A DNA stretch of 64,000 nucleotides from Natronomonas salsuginis. GTDB lineage: Archaea > Halobacteriota > Halobacteria > Halobacteriales > Haloarculaceae. The notes beneath the pieces were generated by a model. The model did not search any database, had not been told where the DNA came from, and worked only from the letters and a program-made list of their open reading frames with translations. The DNA lies in assembly GCF_005239135.1 (NCBI RefSeq), contig NZ_QKNX01000001.1, forward strand, positions 558,001-622,000, written 5' to 3'. Position numbers and translations under genes: made by a program. Numbering within the stretch: position 1 is the stretch's first letter; each line of letters begins with the position of its first letter. Below are positions 16,345 through 24,196 of this stretch, piece by piece.

Positions 16345-17385
16345 ATGCCAAGCACAGCAGTACTCACCGGGATGTACGACGACATGGTAACGGCCAGATA
16401 CTACGAGGAGCGCTTACAGGAGGAGTACCTGGAGGGAAAACAGCCGGCGTTCGACATCTCGGCGGGGCCGATTCCGGGGGAACTCCACCTCGCCGCCGGT
16501 CACGAGGCATCGGGGGCGGGCGTCTGCCGGCACCTTCGCGATGTGGACACGGTCACCGCGCCGCATCGGCCACACCACGTCGCGATCGCCAAGGGAGTCG
16601 ATCTCAAGCGGATGACCGCCGAGATATTCGGACGACAGACCGGCCTCGGAAAGGGGAAAGGCGGCCACATGCACCTGTTCGATCCGGACGTGAACTTCGC
16701 CTGTAGCGGGATCATCGCCCAGGGCTGTCCGCCGGCGGTGGGGGCCGCGTTGGCCTCGAAAAAGCGCAATCAGGACAGCGTCGCCGTGGCGTTCCTCGGG
16801 GAAGGAGCAATCGATCAGGGCGGCTTCTTCGAATCGCTGAACCTCGCGAGCGTCCAAGAGCTGCCGGTCGTGTTCGTCGTCGAGGACAACGACTGGGCGA
16901 TCAGCATGCCGAAATCGCGCGTCACCGACGTCGAGGACGGTTCCCGACGGGCGGACGGGTTCGACCTGCCGGGCGTTCGGGTCGACCACGACGACGCCGT
17001 CGCCGTCTACGAGGCCGCCGGAGAGGCGATCGGCCGCGCACGGGACGGGAACGGCCCGACGCTCATCGAGGTGCAAGTCCACCGGCGGATGGGACACTTC
17101 ATGGGCGACGCGCAGGCGTATCGTCCCGACGAGGACAAAGAGCGCGCGACGGAACGCGATTCGATCGAACGTATAGAAGCGGATCTGCGCGAGCAGGGCG
17201 TCGAGGACCATGAGATCGAATCGATACGCGAGAAGGCGCACGACCGCGTCAACGAGGCCATCGAGTGGGCCAAGGACCAACCCGAACCGGACCCTGAGGA
17301 AGCCTACGAGGACGTGTTCACGAACTCACCGTCGGGCGTCGAGGAGATCGAGCCGATGCTCGAAGCCACGGGGGGTGACGAGTGA
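16345..17385 (+). CDS. 2-oxoacid dehydrogenase complex, E1 component alpha subunit
   Basis: A thiamine-diphosphate enzyme subunit that decarboxylates a 2-oxoacid (or acetoin-like substrate) and passes the acyl group to lipoyl-E2. It has 346 residues, with the ThDP motif starting GEG at 152-154 and ending at the VEDNDWAISMP stretch (about 178-188), and the cofactor-region GLGKGKGGHMHLF. An ATG at 16345 with aggag-less context is used; upstream codons are unconserved. It overlaps the E1 beta gene by one base. Pairing with a stand-alone lipoyl protein and a small E2 is the haloarchaeal OADHC arrangement, whose substrate is often unknown. No E3 is nearby. Confidence 0.92.
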   Translation: MPSTAVLTGMYDDMVTARYYEERLQEEYLEGKQPAFDISAGPIPGELHLAAGHEASGAGVCRHLRDVDTVTAPHRPHHVAIAKGVDLKRMTAEIFGRQTGLGKGKGGHMHLFDPDVNFACSGIIAQGCPPAVGAALASKKRNQDSVAVAFLGEGAIDQGGFFESLNLASVQELPVVFVVEDNDWAISMPKSRVTDVEDGSRRADGFDLPGVRVDHDDAVAVYEAAGEAIGRARDGNGPTLIEVQVHRRMGHFMGDAQAYRPDEDKERATERDSIERIEADLREQGVEDHEIESIREKAHDRVNEAIEWAKDQPEPDPEEAYEDVFTNSPSGVEEIEPMLEATGGDE

Positions 17386-18407
17386 TGGCGCAGAAGACCC
17401 AGTCGGCCGAGCGCGAACTGACGATGAGCCGGGCGATGGTTGAGGCGATCGCGACCGAGATGCGCGAGAGCGAGGAGGTGTTCGTGATGGGCGAGGACAT
17501 CGCCGACTACGGTGGCATCTTCGACTCCACGCAGGGGCTTCTCGATGAGTTCGGTCACGAGCGAATCATGGACGTCCCGATCGCCGAGACGGGGTTCATC
17601 GGGGCCGGCGTCGGCGCGGCGCAGTCGGGAATGCGACCGATTGTCGAGTTGATGTTCGCCGACTTCTTCGGCGTCTGCATGGATCAGATCTACAACAACA
17701 TGGCGAAGAACACCTACATGTCCGGCGGGGCGTTCAGCGTCCCGATGGTGTTGATGACGGCCGTCGGCGGTACCTACAACGACGCCGCCCAGCACTCCCA
17801 GACGCTGTACGGAACCTTCGCGCATCTCCCGGGCATGAAGGTGGTCGTCCCGAGCACGGCCTACGACGCCAAGGGGCTGATGCACAACGCCATCCGCGAC
17901 GACGATCCGGTCGTCTTCATGTTCCACAAGCGGCTCATGGGGATCGGCTGGATGCCTGCCCCGGATGGACCGAAGACGGGCGTACCGGAGGATCCCTACA
18001 CGATTCCGTTCGGCGAGGCGAGCGTGCAACGCGAGGGGAGCGACGTGACCGTCGTGACGCTCGGGTTGCACGTCCACCGCGCTCTGGATGCCGCCGAGAC
18101 GCTCGCCGATGACGGGATCGACGCCGAAGTGATCGATCTCCGGACGCTGAAACCGCTCGACACCGATACCGTACTCGAGTCCGTCAGGAAGACGGGGCGG
18201 CTGGTCGTCGTCGACGAGGATTACCGATCGTACGGCGTCACCGGCGAAATCGTGGCGACCGTGGCCGAAGACGCGCTCGCGGATCTCGAAGCGGTCGAGC
18301 GACTCGCGCTCCCCGACGTGCCGATCCCGTATTCGCGGCCCCTCGAAGACGAGGTCATCCCCGGCGTCGAGGACATCGCGGACGCCGTTCGCATGGTCCA
18401 AGGATGA
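17385..18407 (+). CDS. 2-oxoacid dehydrogenase complex, E1 component beta subunit
   Basis: The 340-residue partner of E1 alpha, with transketolase pyrimidine-binding and C-terminal domains. Typical features are GEDIADYGGIFDSTQGLLDEFG, DVPIAETGFIGAGVGAAQSG and GLHVHRALDAAETLADDGI, plus VIDLRTLKPLDTDTVLESV in the C-terminal domain. The ATG at 17385 overlaps the E1 alpha stop (TGATG). Its own TGA overlaps the start of the lipoyl protein by four bases (ATGA), so the operon is translationally coupled. Confidence 0.94.
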   Translation: MAQKTQSAERELTMSRAMVEAIATEMRESEEVFVMGEDIADYGGIFDSTQGLLDEFGHERIMDVPIAETGFIGAGVGAAQSGMRPIVELMFADFFGVCMDQIYNNMAKNTYMSGGAFSVPMVLMTAVGGTYNDAAQHSQTLYGTFAHLPGMKVVVPSTAYDAKGLMHNAIRDDDPVVFMFHKRLMGIGWMPAPDGPKTGVPEDPYTIPFGEASVQREGSDVTVVTLGLHVHRALDAAETLADDGIDAEVIDLRTLKPLDTDTVLESVRKTGRLVVVDEDYRSYGVTGEIVATVAEDALADLEAVERLALPDVPIPYSRPLEDEVIPGVEDIADAVRMVQG

Positions 18408-18661
18408 GCGACGAGCGCGTCGCCGTCGCCGTCGACGACATCTGGCCCGAGGACACCGATGAGGACGAGGGGGTCGTGGTCAACTGGTTCGTCCGCGAGG
18501 GCGCGAGCGTCGAGGAGGGTGACACCCTCTGTGAGATCCAGGTCGAGAAAGTGAGCGTCGACGTGCTCGCGCCCGCGAGCGGCGAGCTCGTCGAGGTCGT
18601 CCGCGGCGAAGATTCGGAGTTCGGCCGTGGCGACACGCTCGCGTGGATTCGTTCGGAATGA
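18404..18661 (+). CDS. Stand-alone lipoyl-carrier protein
   Basis: An 85-residue protein that is essentially a single biotinyl/lipoyl domain: GVVVNWFVREGASVEEGDTL, then the hairpin with the modified lysine (Lys49, in IQVEKVSVDV), then APASGELVEVV. It would carry the acyl group between E1, E2 and E3. In most complexes this domain is the N-terminus of E2; here it is a separate gene, and the following E2 lacks one. It starts within the last four bases of the E1 beta gene and ends 34 bp before the E2 start. Confidence 0.92.
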   Translation: MSDERVAVAVDDIWPEDTDEDEGVVVNWFVREGASVEEGDTLCEIQVEKVSVDVLAPASGELVEVVRGEDSEFGRGDTLAWIRSE

Positions 18662-18695
18662 GCGACCTCAATCGAATTTCAGGAGCCACCGATCC

Positions 18696-19460
18696 ATGAC
18701 CGCAGACGACACCGATTCGAACGCAGGAACCGAGCCGACGGCGAGCCGCACCGCGCCCGCCCCGCGAACGCTCAGAGACGAGCGCGAGCTGGGACCGATG
18801 CGCCGGACGATCGCTAAACGTCTCCAGGAGAGCTACCGGGAGGCCGTCCACGTGACGGTGAGTCGCGAACTCGACGTCGAGGCGCTTTTGACGGCCACCG
18901 AGGCCGCCGAGAACTGATTCGACGTCGACGTATCGGTGCTCGACGTTCTGTTGGGAGCGCTCTCGGAGACGCTCGACGAACACACGGAGTTCAACGCCAC
19001 GTTCGAGGACGGCGTTCACCGTCGATACGTAGAGCACAACGTCGGCGTCGCCGTCGACATCGACGCGGGACTGGTGACGCCGGTTCTCGGGGACGTCGCC
19101 TCGATGTCAGTCGCCGAGATCGCCCGCGAACGGCGTCGGTTGACGGAACTGGTGCAGGCCGATGATCACTCGATGAGCGACCTCCGGGGCGGGACGATCA
19201 CGGTCACGAATCTCGGCGTCCTCAACGTCGACTCGTTCACGCCGATCATCAACCCACCGGAGGTGGCTATCCTCGGCGTGAACCGGATTCGCGAGCGCGC
19301 TCGTTCGACCGGTGAGGGGGTCGAATTCCGGTCGACGATGAACGTCGACCTAACCTTCGATCACCGAATCGTCGACGGGGCTGACGCCGGACGGTTCCTC
19401 GAATCGCTCGCTGGACACGTCGAGAATCCCGAGCGGCTGGTGGCCGAAGCGGAGATGTGA
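18696..19460 (+). pseudogene. 2-oxoacid dehydrogenase E2 acyltransferase, interrupted by an in-frame TGA
   Basis: The full frame would encode a 254-residue E2 catalytic domain with no lipoyl or peripheral-subunit-binding domain. The start is ATG 18696, with aggag at 18681. The catalytic HX3DG motif is at His223-Asp227-Gly228 (FDHRIVDGADAG). Codon 74 (18915-18917) is TGA. The same frame continues FDVDVSVLDVLLGALSETLD, exactly the expected E2 sequence, so this is one gene with a nonsense codon, not two genes. CGA to TGA is the simplest origin. Re-initiation at GTG 18936 would give an active-site-containing fragment lacking the first helices. A sequencing error is the alternative. Confidence 0.85.
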
Positions 19461-19762
19461 AGAGGGGCTCCGAAGTCGAGATTCAGATGACCGTTGAGAT
19501 AGCCGTTGAATGGCCGCGGGAGGCTCCTCGACACGACTGCGACGACCACATCGACGGATAGCGGACCGATCCCGTCCGCCACGGGACTTCGTTCTCCAGA
19601 TAGTTGGGTGTCGCTGAGTCGTCATCGATGATCGTGGCTGGACCGGTGGTTACCACGCCGTGACCGCACCGGGTCGTTTTGATAAAAATAATTCTTCAAT
19701 AGTCTTTTAAGATGAGTTATCGACATTGTTAAGTTCAATGAGTTGTGAACTAGCTTCAATAT
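19461..19762. promoter_or_regulatory. AT-rich promoter region of the DUF3311/symporter operon
   Basis: The last 90 bp are strikingly AT-rich for this genome (gataaaaataattcttcaat and following), with TATA-like boxes. An inverted repeat gttca-N8-tgaac at 19733-19750 lies 12 bp before the ATG, and ttcaat occurs three times. This is the probable promoter and operator region. The first 200 bp show no gene. Confidence 0.45.
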
Positions 19763-19987
19763 ATGAGTTCGAAAGTGAAGCGTTATGGATGGATTGCGTT
19801 GATGGCTTTATTAATAGCATTTACCATCCCCTGGTTCCTCTGGGGTGACGCCCGACTCCTGCTCGGACTACCGCTGTGGCTGTGGTGGCACGTCGGCTGG
19901 ATGGTTCTCGCTTCGGCCGTATTCTGGCTATTCACACGGCACGCGTGGGGCGTCTGGATCGTCGACGAACGAGGGGAGAAAGCATGA
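19763..19987 (+). CDS. DUF3311 small membrane protein
   Basis: A 74-residue protein with two transmembrane helices (about residues 8-28 and 36-60). The pattern LLIAFTIPWFLWG ... LPLWLWWHVGWMVLASAVFWLF is typical of DUF3311. Such proteins are regularly encoded just before a sodium:solute symporter and are probably its small accessory subunit. Its stop overlaps the symporter start (ATGA). Confidence 0.9.
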   Translation: MSSKVKRYGWIALMALLIAFTIPWFLWGDARLLLGLPLWLWWHVGWMVLASAVFWLFTRHAWGVWIVDERGEKA

Positions 19988-21516
19988 GCGCGACCATCCA
20001 GCTGGCGATCATCGTCGGCTACCTGTTTCTTGCGCTCGGCGTGGGGCTGGCCGCCTACCGGGTCACCGAGCGCGTCGCTGAGGACTACTACCTAGCGAGT
20101 CGGACGTTCGGAACCGTGGTGTTGCTTTTCACCGTCTTTGCGACGCTTCTGTCGGCGTTCACCTTCTTCGGCGGACCGGACACCGCTTACTCGTTCGGCC
20201 CCGAGTGGATCCTCGTGATGGGGCTCATGGACGGGGTCATATTCGCCGTCCTCTGGTACGTCGTCGGATACAAACAGTGGCTGCTCGGTCAGCGATACGG
20301 CTACGTCACGCTGGGTGAGATGCTCGGCGATCGGTTCGGCTCGCGAGCCATCCGCGCGCTCGTCGCCGTCGTCTCGTTGTTTTGGCTCTTCCCGTATGTG
20401 ATGCTCCAGCAGATCGGGGCGGGCGGGGCGTTGGCCGCGCTGACCGAGGGTGCCGTTCCCTTCGCCGCCGGGGCGACACTCGTGACCGTCTTCATGATCC
20501 TCTACGTGGTGTTGGCCGGAATGCGCGGCATCGCCTGGACTGACACGCTGCAGGGCGCGTTCATGATGACGATGGTCTGGGCCGCGTTCCTGTGGGTGCT
20601 CGTCGCCGTCGACGGGGGGCTCGGGACGATCAACGCGGGACTCGAAGCGACGAATCCCGAGTTCCTCGCGCTGGGCAGCGACTTCTACACGCCTGGCACG
20701 ATGCTCACGTTCGCCATCTCGATCGCCTTCGGCGTGGCGATGTTCCCGCAGGTCAACCAGCGCTTTTTCGCCGCGTCCTCGGAGACCGTGCTCAAACGCT
20801 CGTTCGCGCTGTGGCCCGTCCTCGTGTTGTTGCTCTTCGTGCCCGCGTTCCTCCTCGGAACGTGGGCCCGCGGACTCGGGTTGGAGGCCGAGGTCGGAGC
20901 CGGCGAGAGCATTCTGCCGGTCCTGCTGGCGGAGTTCACCCCGGCGTGGTTCGCTGCGCTCGTCGTCGCCGGCGCGATCGCCGCCATGATGTCATCGTCG
21001 GACTCGATGTTGCTCTCTGGGTCGTCGTACTTCACGCGCGACGTGTACCGCACGCTCGTCGAGGATGGGATCACCGAATCGCAGGAAGATCGGTTGGGTC
21101 GGATCGGTGTCGTGGTCTTCGCCACTGGCGCGCTCGCGGCGAGTATCTGGGCCGAGGCCGAGGCCTTCGGGGCGGCGACGGTCGGCTCGATCCTCGTCGA
21201 GATCGGCGATCTGGCTTTCGGCGGGTTCGCCCAGCTCGCCCTTCCCGTGATCGTCGCCCTCTACTGGCGGCGAACGACCCGGAGCGGACTCGCCGCGGGG
21301 ATCGTCGTCTCGCAGGTCGTCTATCTCGCGTTCAATTTCCTCCCCGAGACCGCCGTCGGCTCGGTCGTCCTGTTCTCGGACACCTATCTCGGCTGGGGGA
21401 TCTCGATCTACGGTATGCTGGTGGGACTCGTCGTGACGGTCCTCGTCTCCGCGGTGACGTCGCAGACGGCAGCGTCGGACACCGAGATATACTTCGAGGG
21501 GCTACGCGCCGACTGA
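19984..21516 (+). CDS. Sodium:solute symporter (SSS family)
   Basis: A 510-residue secondary transporter with about 13 transmembrane helices. Family features include EDYYLASRTFG and TLLSAFTFFGGPDTAYSFG near the N-terminus and the MSSSDSMLLSGSSYFTRDVY stretch, which holds the sodium-site serines. Its substrate cannot be predicted; DUF3311-linked members are often annotated for small carboxylates or amino acids. The start at ATG 19984 overlaps the DUF3311 stop. The C-terminus is a short acidic tail. Confidence 0.92.
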   Translation: MSATIQLAIIVGYLFLALGVGLAAYRVTERVAEDYYLASRTFGTVVLLFTVFATLLSAFTFFGGPDTAYSFGPEWILVMGLMDGVIFAVLWYVVGYKQWLLGQRYGYVTLGEMLGDRFGSRAIRALVAVVSLFWLFPYVMLQQIGAGGALAALTEGAVPFAAGATLVTVFMILYVVLAGMRGIAWTDTLQGAFMMTMVWAAFLWVLVAVDGGLGTINAGLEATNPEFLALGSDFYTPGTMLTFAISIAFGVAMFPQVNQRFFAASSETVLKRSFALWPVLVLLLFVPAFLLGTWARGLGLEAEVGAGESILPVLLAEFTPAWFAALVVAGAIAAMMSSSDSMLLSGSSYFTRDVYRTLVEDGITESQEDRLGRIGVVVFATGALAASIWAEAEAFGAATVGSILVEIGDLAFGGFAQLALPVIVALYWRRTTRSGLAAGIVVSQVVYLAFNFLPETAVGSVVLFSDTYLGWGISIYGMLVGLVVTVLVSAVTSQTAASDTEIYFEGLRAD

Positions 21517-21533
21517 GAACCGGAACAAGAGAC

Positions 21534-21929
21534 CTACGGCTTCGGAACGATCGTCACGGGCACTCGACACTCCTCGAGCAGTCGATCCTCGACCCGCTTT
21601 CCCCGCGCCCGGTCGAAAAACGACGACAGTTCGTGTCCGAGCACGACCAGATCGGAGTCTCTGGCGTTCGTCTCGGCGATGATGCCGTCGCGGACGCTCG
21701 CTTTCGTCTCCTTCGACAACCGTTTCACCACCGTCTCGACCTCGAACGCGTGTTTGTCGCTCTTCGATTCGATCTCCTTGGTCGCGACGTCCGCGGGTGG
21801 ATCCGGATCCCGGTCGGTGAAGTGGATCGCGGTGACCGTCACCGACGGATCGTCGCCGTACGTCTCCACGAGGTATCGGAGCGCGCCCTCGCCGGACGGC
21901 GCGACGCGAAATGGAAAGAGAATGTGCAC
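21534..21929 (-). CDS. Universal stress protein (UspA family)
   Basis: A 131-residue UspA-domain protein. HILFPFRVAPSGEGALRYLV is the N-terminal strand and helix, AIHFTD the second strand, and NARDSDLVVLGHELSSFF with RLLEECRVPVTIVP the C-terminal Usp pattern. The consensus GX2GX9GS ATP-binding loop is degenerate (GHELSSFF in place of G-x-x-G), so nucleotide binding is doubtful. GTG at 21929 is the best start; the longer open frame upstream is arginine-rich and unlike Usp. The role is a presumed stress response. Confidence 0.82.
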   Translation of the reverse strand: MHILFPFRVAPSGEGALRYLVETYGDDPSVTVTAIHFTDRDPDPPADVATKEIESKSDKHAFEVETVVKRLSKETKASVRDGIIAETNARDSDLVVLGHELSSFFDRARGKRVEDRLLEECRVPVTIVPKP

Positions 21930-22015
21930 AGCGGCGCTAATCGACGACCGGATATATCGCTTGTCCCGGATGCGACGCGGTGGGAACGCGCTCCCGAGCG
22001 TCGATTCGACCGGGG

Positions 22016-22210
22016 TCAGTCGTCGGCCGCCGCGACCGCCTCCCCGTGGGTCACCTCGTCGCCGAGCAGTTCGATGAACCCCGCGAGCCACTCGGGGTGA
22101 TCCGGCCACGCCTGCCCCGTCACGAGGTTTCGGTCCGTGACGACGCCGTCAACCCACGAGTAGCCTGCCGCCTCGCACTCGGCTCTGACCGCGGGGTAGG
22201 AGGTGAAAGC
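22016..22210 (-). pseudogene. DJ-1/PfpI family protein, C-terminal fragment
   Basis: Minus-strand codons from about 22210 to TGA 22018-22016 read FTSYPAVRAECEAAGYSWVD, then VVTDRNLVTGQAWPDHPEWL and AGFIELLGDEVTHGEAVAAAD. These are the conserved last 60 residues of DJ-1/PfpI (GATase1-like) proteins. The catalytic Cys domain and start are missing, and homology ends abruptly at about 22210, where the unrelated toxin-antitoxin-like region begins. It is a gene truncated by insertion or deletion. Confidence 0.75.
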
Positions 22211-22396
22211 AGCTATGAGCCAGCCGCCTCTGGGACGAATACAAAGCCATTAGTCACGATTAGTTCAGTTGCAGTCGACGCATTCGAGGAGATGGCCCAC
22301 CGTTCGGTCAACGGCGGCGTTGGCGCACTCGTCGGTGAAACTTTCTTGATAGTGGTAATATACAGCCGCGAGTCAGCCCCAGTCACGCTCCTTGAA

Positions 22397-22840
22397 TCAC
22401 GATTTGGCGGTGAGAGTCGGAATTCGCTCCTCGAACAGCCGGTCAAGTGCCGTCCAGAGGATTTCCGTTGGAACTGTTTTGCTGAACCGCGCCCGCTCGT
22501 GGCCGTCGTCGCCGTTCTGCGGATTCTCGTATTGGAAATGCAGTGGGCCAAGCTCTGGATGGTCGTCGTCTCGGTGCCACCCACAATTGAATCCGGTATT
22601 CGGATTGGCGTAGTGAACCCGATAGAACGCTTCCTCACCGGTGAATCGCCATTCGACAGCCAGCGTCGGTGTCTCAGGTCCGGCGGGCGGAATGACACGG
22701 TCGGGATCGACTTCGGCCTGCAGATACCGTTTGGCGATACTATCTGGCTTGTAGACGACGTTCGTGGTGACAGGATGGCGTTTCAGCACATCTCGGAGTC
22801 CCTCGTAGACTGAACTGTCTGTGGTTCCTGATAGCCCCAT
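22397..22840 (-). CDS. Putative toxin of a haloarchaeal TA pair (TumE/DUF6516-like)
   Basis: A 147-residue protein with TLAVEWRFTGEEAFYRVHYA, CGWHRDDDHPELGPLHFQY and PTEILWTALDRLFEERIPTL. The combination of a WRF/RVHYA sheet, a His-rich HRDDDHPELGP loop and a closing helix resembles DUF6516 (TumE-type toxins), but I assign it only tentatively. It follows the helix-turn-helix gene by 5 bp in an obvious operon with an operator-like palindrome upstream. ATG 22840 (MGLSGTTDSS) is the start. Toxin function is inferred. Confidence 0.65.
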   Translation of the reverse strand: MGLSGTTDSSVYEGLRDVLKRHPVTTNVVYKPDSIAKRYLQAEVDPDRVIPPAGPETPTLAVEWRFTGEEAFYRVHYANPNTGFNCGWHRDDDHPELGPLHFQYENPQNGDDGHERARFSKTVPTEILWTALDRLFEERIPTLTAKS

Positions 22841-22845
22841 CTGCG

Positions 22846-23361
22846 CTAGGCGGGGAGGCTGTCGCGTTCGTCGGCCCAGTCGTATTCGTTGAGCGCTGCC
22901 TGAACGACGGGGATGCGGTCGGCGAGGTGTTCCCACTCGCTGGATATCTCCCGCCGCCGTGCGATTTCGTCGGCACCTTCGAGGTCGGCGATACTGCCGC
23001 GGAGTTCTCCCGGCGTCTCGACGTCGTAGGTGGCGTTCCACTCGGTGATTTTGTTGCGCATCGATTCGAGGGCATCGGTGAGCGATTCGCGGTCGTGCTC
23101 CCGTTGGAGGGAGGCGACCTCACGGTAGGTGGCCATCAACTGGTCGACACAGTAGAGGGTTTGTCCACCTTGTTCGATGCGTCGGAGGACGTTGTCCTGG
23201 ACGAGTTGGTCGAGGTACTTCTGGGCAGTCTTCATCGATACCTCGGTTTCGTCGGCGACCCATGAAGCACTTCGCGGGGTTCGAAGCGTTCGGGCAGCGG
23301 CCCGAATCCGTTCGCCACGAGTCATCGACCCACTTGCGTCGTCGGTTGTGTCCGTGGTCAT
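22846..23361 (-). CDS. Winged-helix regulator, probable antitoxin (DUF7342-like)
   Basis: A 171-residue protein with an N-terminal winged helix (about residues 12-70): RGERIRAAARTLRTPRSASWVADET, then the recognition-helix region VSMKTAQKYLDQLVQDNVLRRIEQ. A helical coiled region follows (REHDRESLTDALESMRNKI) with a short C-terminal dimer- or partner-binding tail. It is the usual upstream partner of the small protein encoded next (5 bp gap). ATG 23361 is preferred over GTG 23367. The 7 bp palindrome at 23394-23426 is a likely autoregulatory operator. Confidence 0.78.
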   Translation of the reverse strand: MTTDTTDDASGSMTRGERIRAAARTLRTPRSASWVADETEVSMKTAQKYLDQLVQDNVLRRIEQGGQTLYCVDQLMATYREVASLQREHDRESLTDALESMRNKITEWNATYDVETPGELRGSIADLEGADEIARRREISSEWEHLADRIPVVQAALNEYDWADERDSLPA

Positions 23362-23393
23362 ACTCACGAGTACACGCCACTAGAACATATATC

Positions 23394-23426
23394 TGATGTG
23401 GTGGAAATATATACTAAATCACATCA
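23394..23426 (-). promoter_or_regulatory. Palindromic operator and promoter of the TA-like pair
   Basis: tgatgtg at 23394-23400 and cacatca at 23420-23426 form a perfect 7 bp inverted repeat with a 19 base spacer, 32 bp upstream of the regulator's ATG. The spacer contains the AT-rich aatatatac, a plausible TATA box on the minus strand. A palindrome enclosing the TATA box fits repression by the encoded winged-helix protein. Confidence 0.6.
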
Positions 23427-23561
23427 AATATCCCTATATCGACCCACGATTCACGACGGGGAGGATGTCACTACATATCCACTCTCTTCGTAGTCACCGT
23501 CTGTCTCGCGTCAACTCAGCCGGATATCCTCGCCGTCCCTGCCAGCCCGTTCATCCACGTG

Positions 23562-23771
23562 CTACTCGGATTCCGTCACTGGATGAAGCCCCACGGTCAC
23601 TTCCGTTCCGCGGGGGTAATCGTCAGCGAACGAGATCTCGCCGTCGACCTGTTCGAGCACGGACGTCGCGAGGTACAGCCCTGTCCCAATCCCGGAGCGA
23701 CCCTCATAGCGCCTCTCGGAATCGTTGAGCATCTCCTTTCCGTCGTCGGGAATTCCGACGCCATCAACCAT
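23562..23771 (-). pseudogene. Histidine kinase, C-terminal ATPase fragment
   Basis: About 69 residues on the minus strand carry the end of a HATPase_c domain: VDGVGIPDDGKEML (N/G1-box region), GRSGIGTGLYLATSVLEQVD (G2 box), DGEISFADDYPRGTEVTVGL and a TAG stop at 23564-23562. Everything upstream is missing; at about 23765 the sequence changes into the tail of an IS6-type transposase read on the other strand. The kinase gene was evidently cut by the insertion. Confidence 0.7.
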
Positions 23772-24131
23772 AAACGCTACTGGCTGTACGCCGCTGTCGA
23801 TCCTGAAACAAATGAATTACTCCACGCAAAGCTTGAAGCAACCAGAACAAACGTTCTCGCTCACGCGTTCTTTGCCGAGCTCCGCGAGAAACACGACGGT
23901 TCTGATGCGGTGTTTCTCATCGACGGCTCACACTCGTTGAAAGGCGCCTGCCGTCGTCACGGCCTCGATTTCAGATACGAAAAACACGGAAATCGGAACA
24001 GCGTCGAACGTGTCTTTCGAGAGATAAAACGTCGAACGACCAGCATCTCAAACTGTTTCAGCAACACCAACGCGGAAACTGCCGACGACTGGCTCAGATC
24101 GTTCAGCTTCGCATGGAATCAGCTTATTTGA
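23763..24131 (+). pseudogene. IS6-family transposase, C-terminal fragment
   Basis: About 122 residues of a DDE transposase: RYWLYAAVDPETNELLHAKL with the first catalytic Asp region already lost, FLIDGSHSLKGACRRHGLDF with the second Asp, and NRNSVERVFREIKRRT with the catalytic Glu, ending SFAWNQLI. The N-terminal DNA-binding half is absent. The frame is open upstream but there encodes antisense kinase sequence. No inverted terminal repeat could be recognised, so this is a dead remnant. Confidence 0.78.
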
Positions 24132-24196
24132 ACACTACCCCACTCCCGCGGGGTGGAGTCTGACCCTTTTTGTGAGTGGGCGTCGCTCGTTCGCGT

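Noticed and set aside
18915-18917. Selenocysteine at the TGA of the E2 gene
   Set aside because: Haloarchaea are not known to use selenocysteine, no SECIS-like element is apparent, and E2 enzymes have no Sec position there; nonsense mutation is simpler.
20592-22100. 502-codon plus-strand open frame overlapping the symporter
   Set aside because: It overlaps the symporter in another frame, is arginine-rich and has no motifs; the symporter frame is unambiguous.
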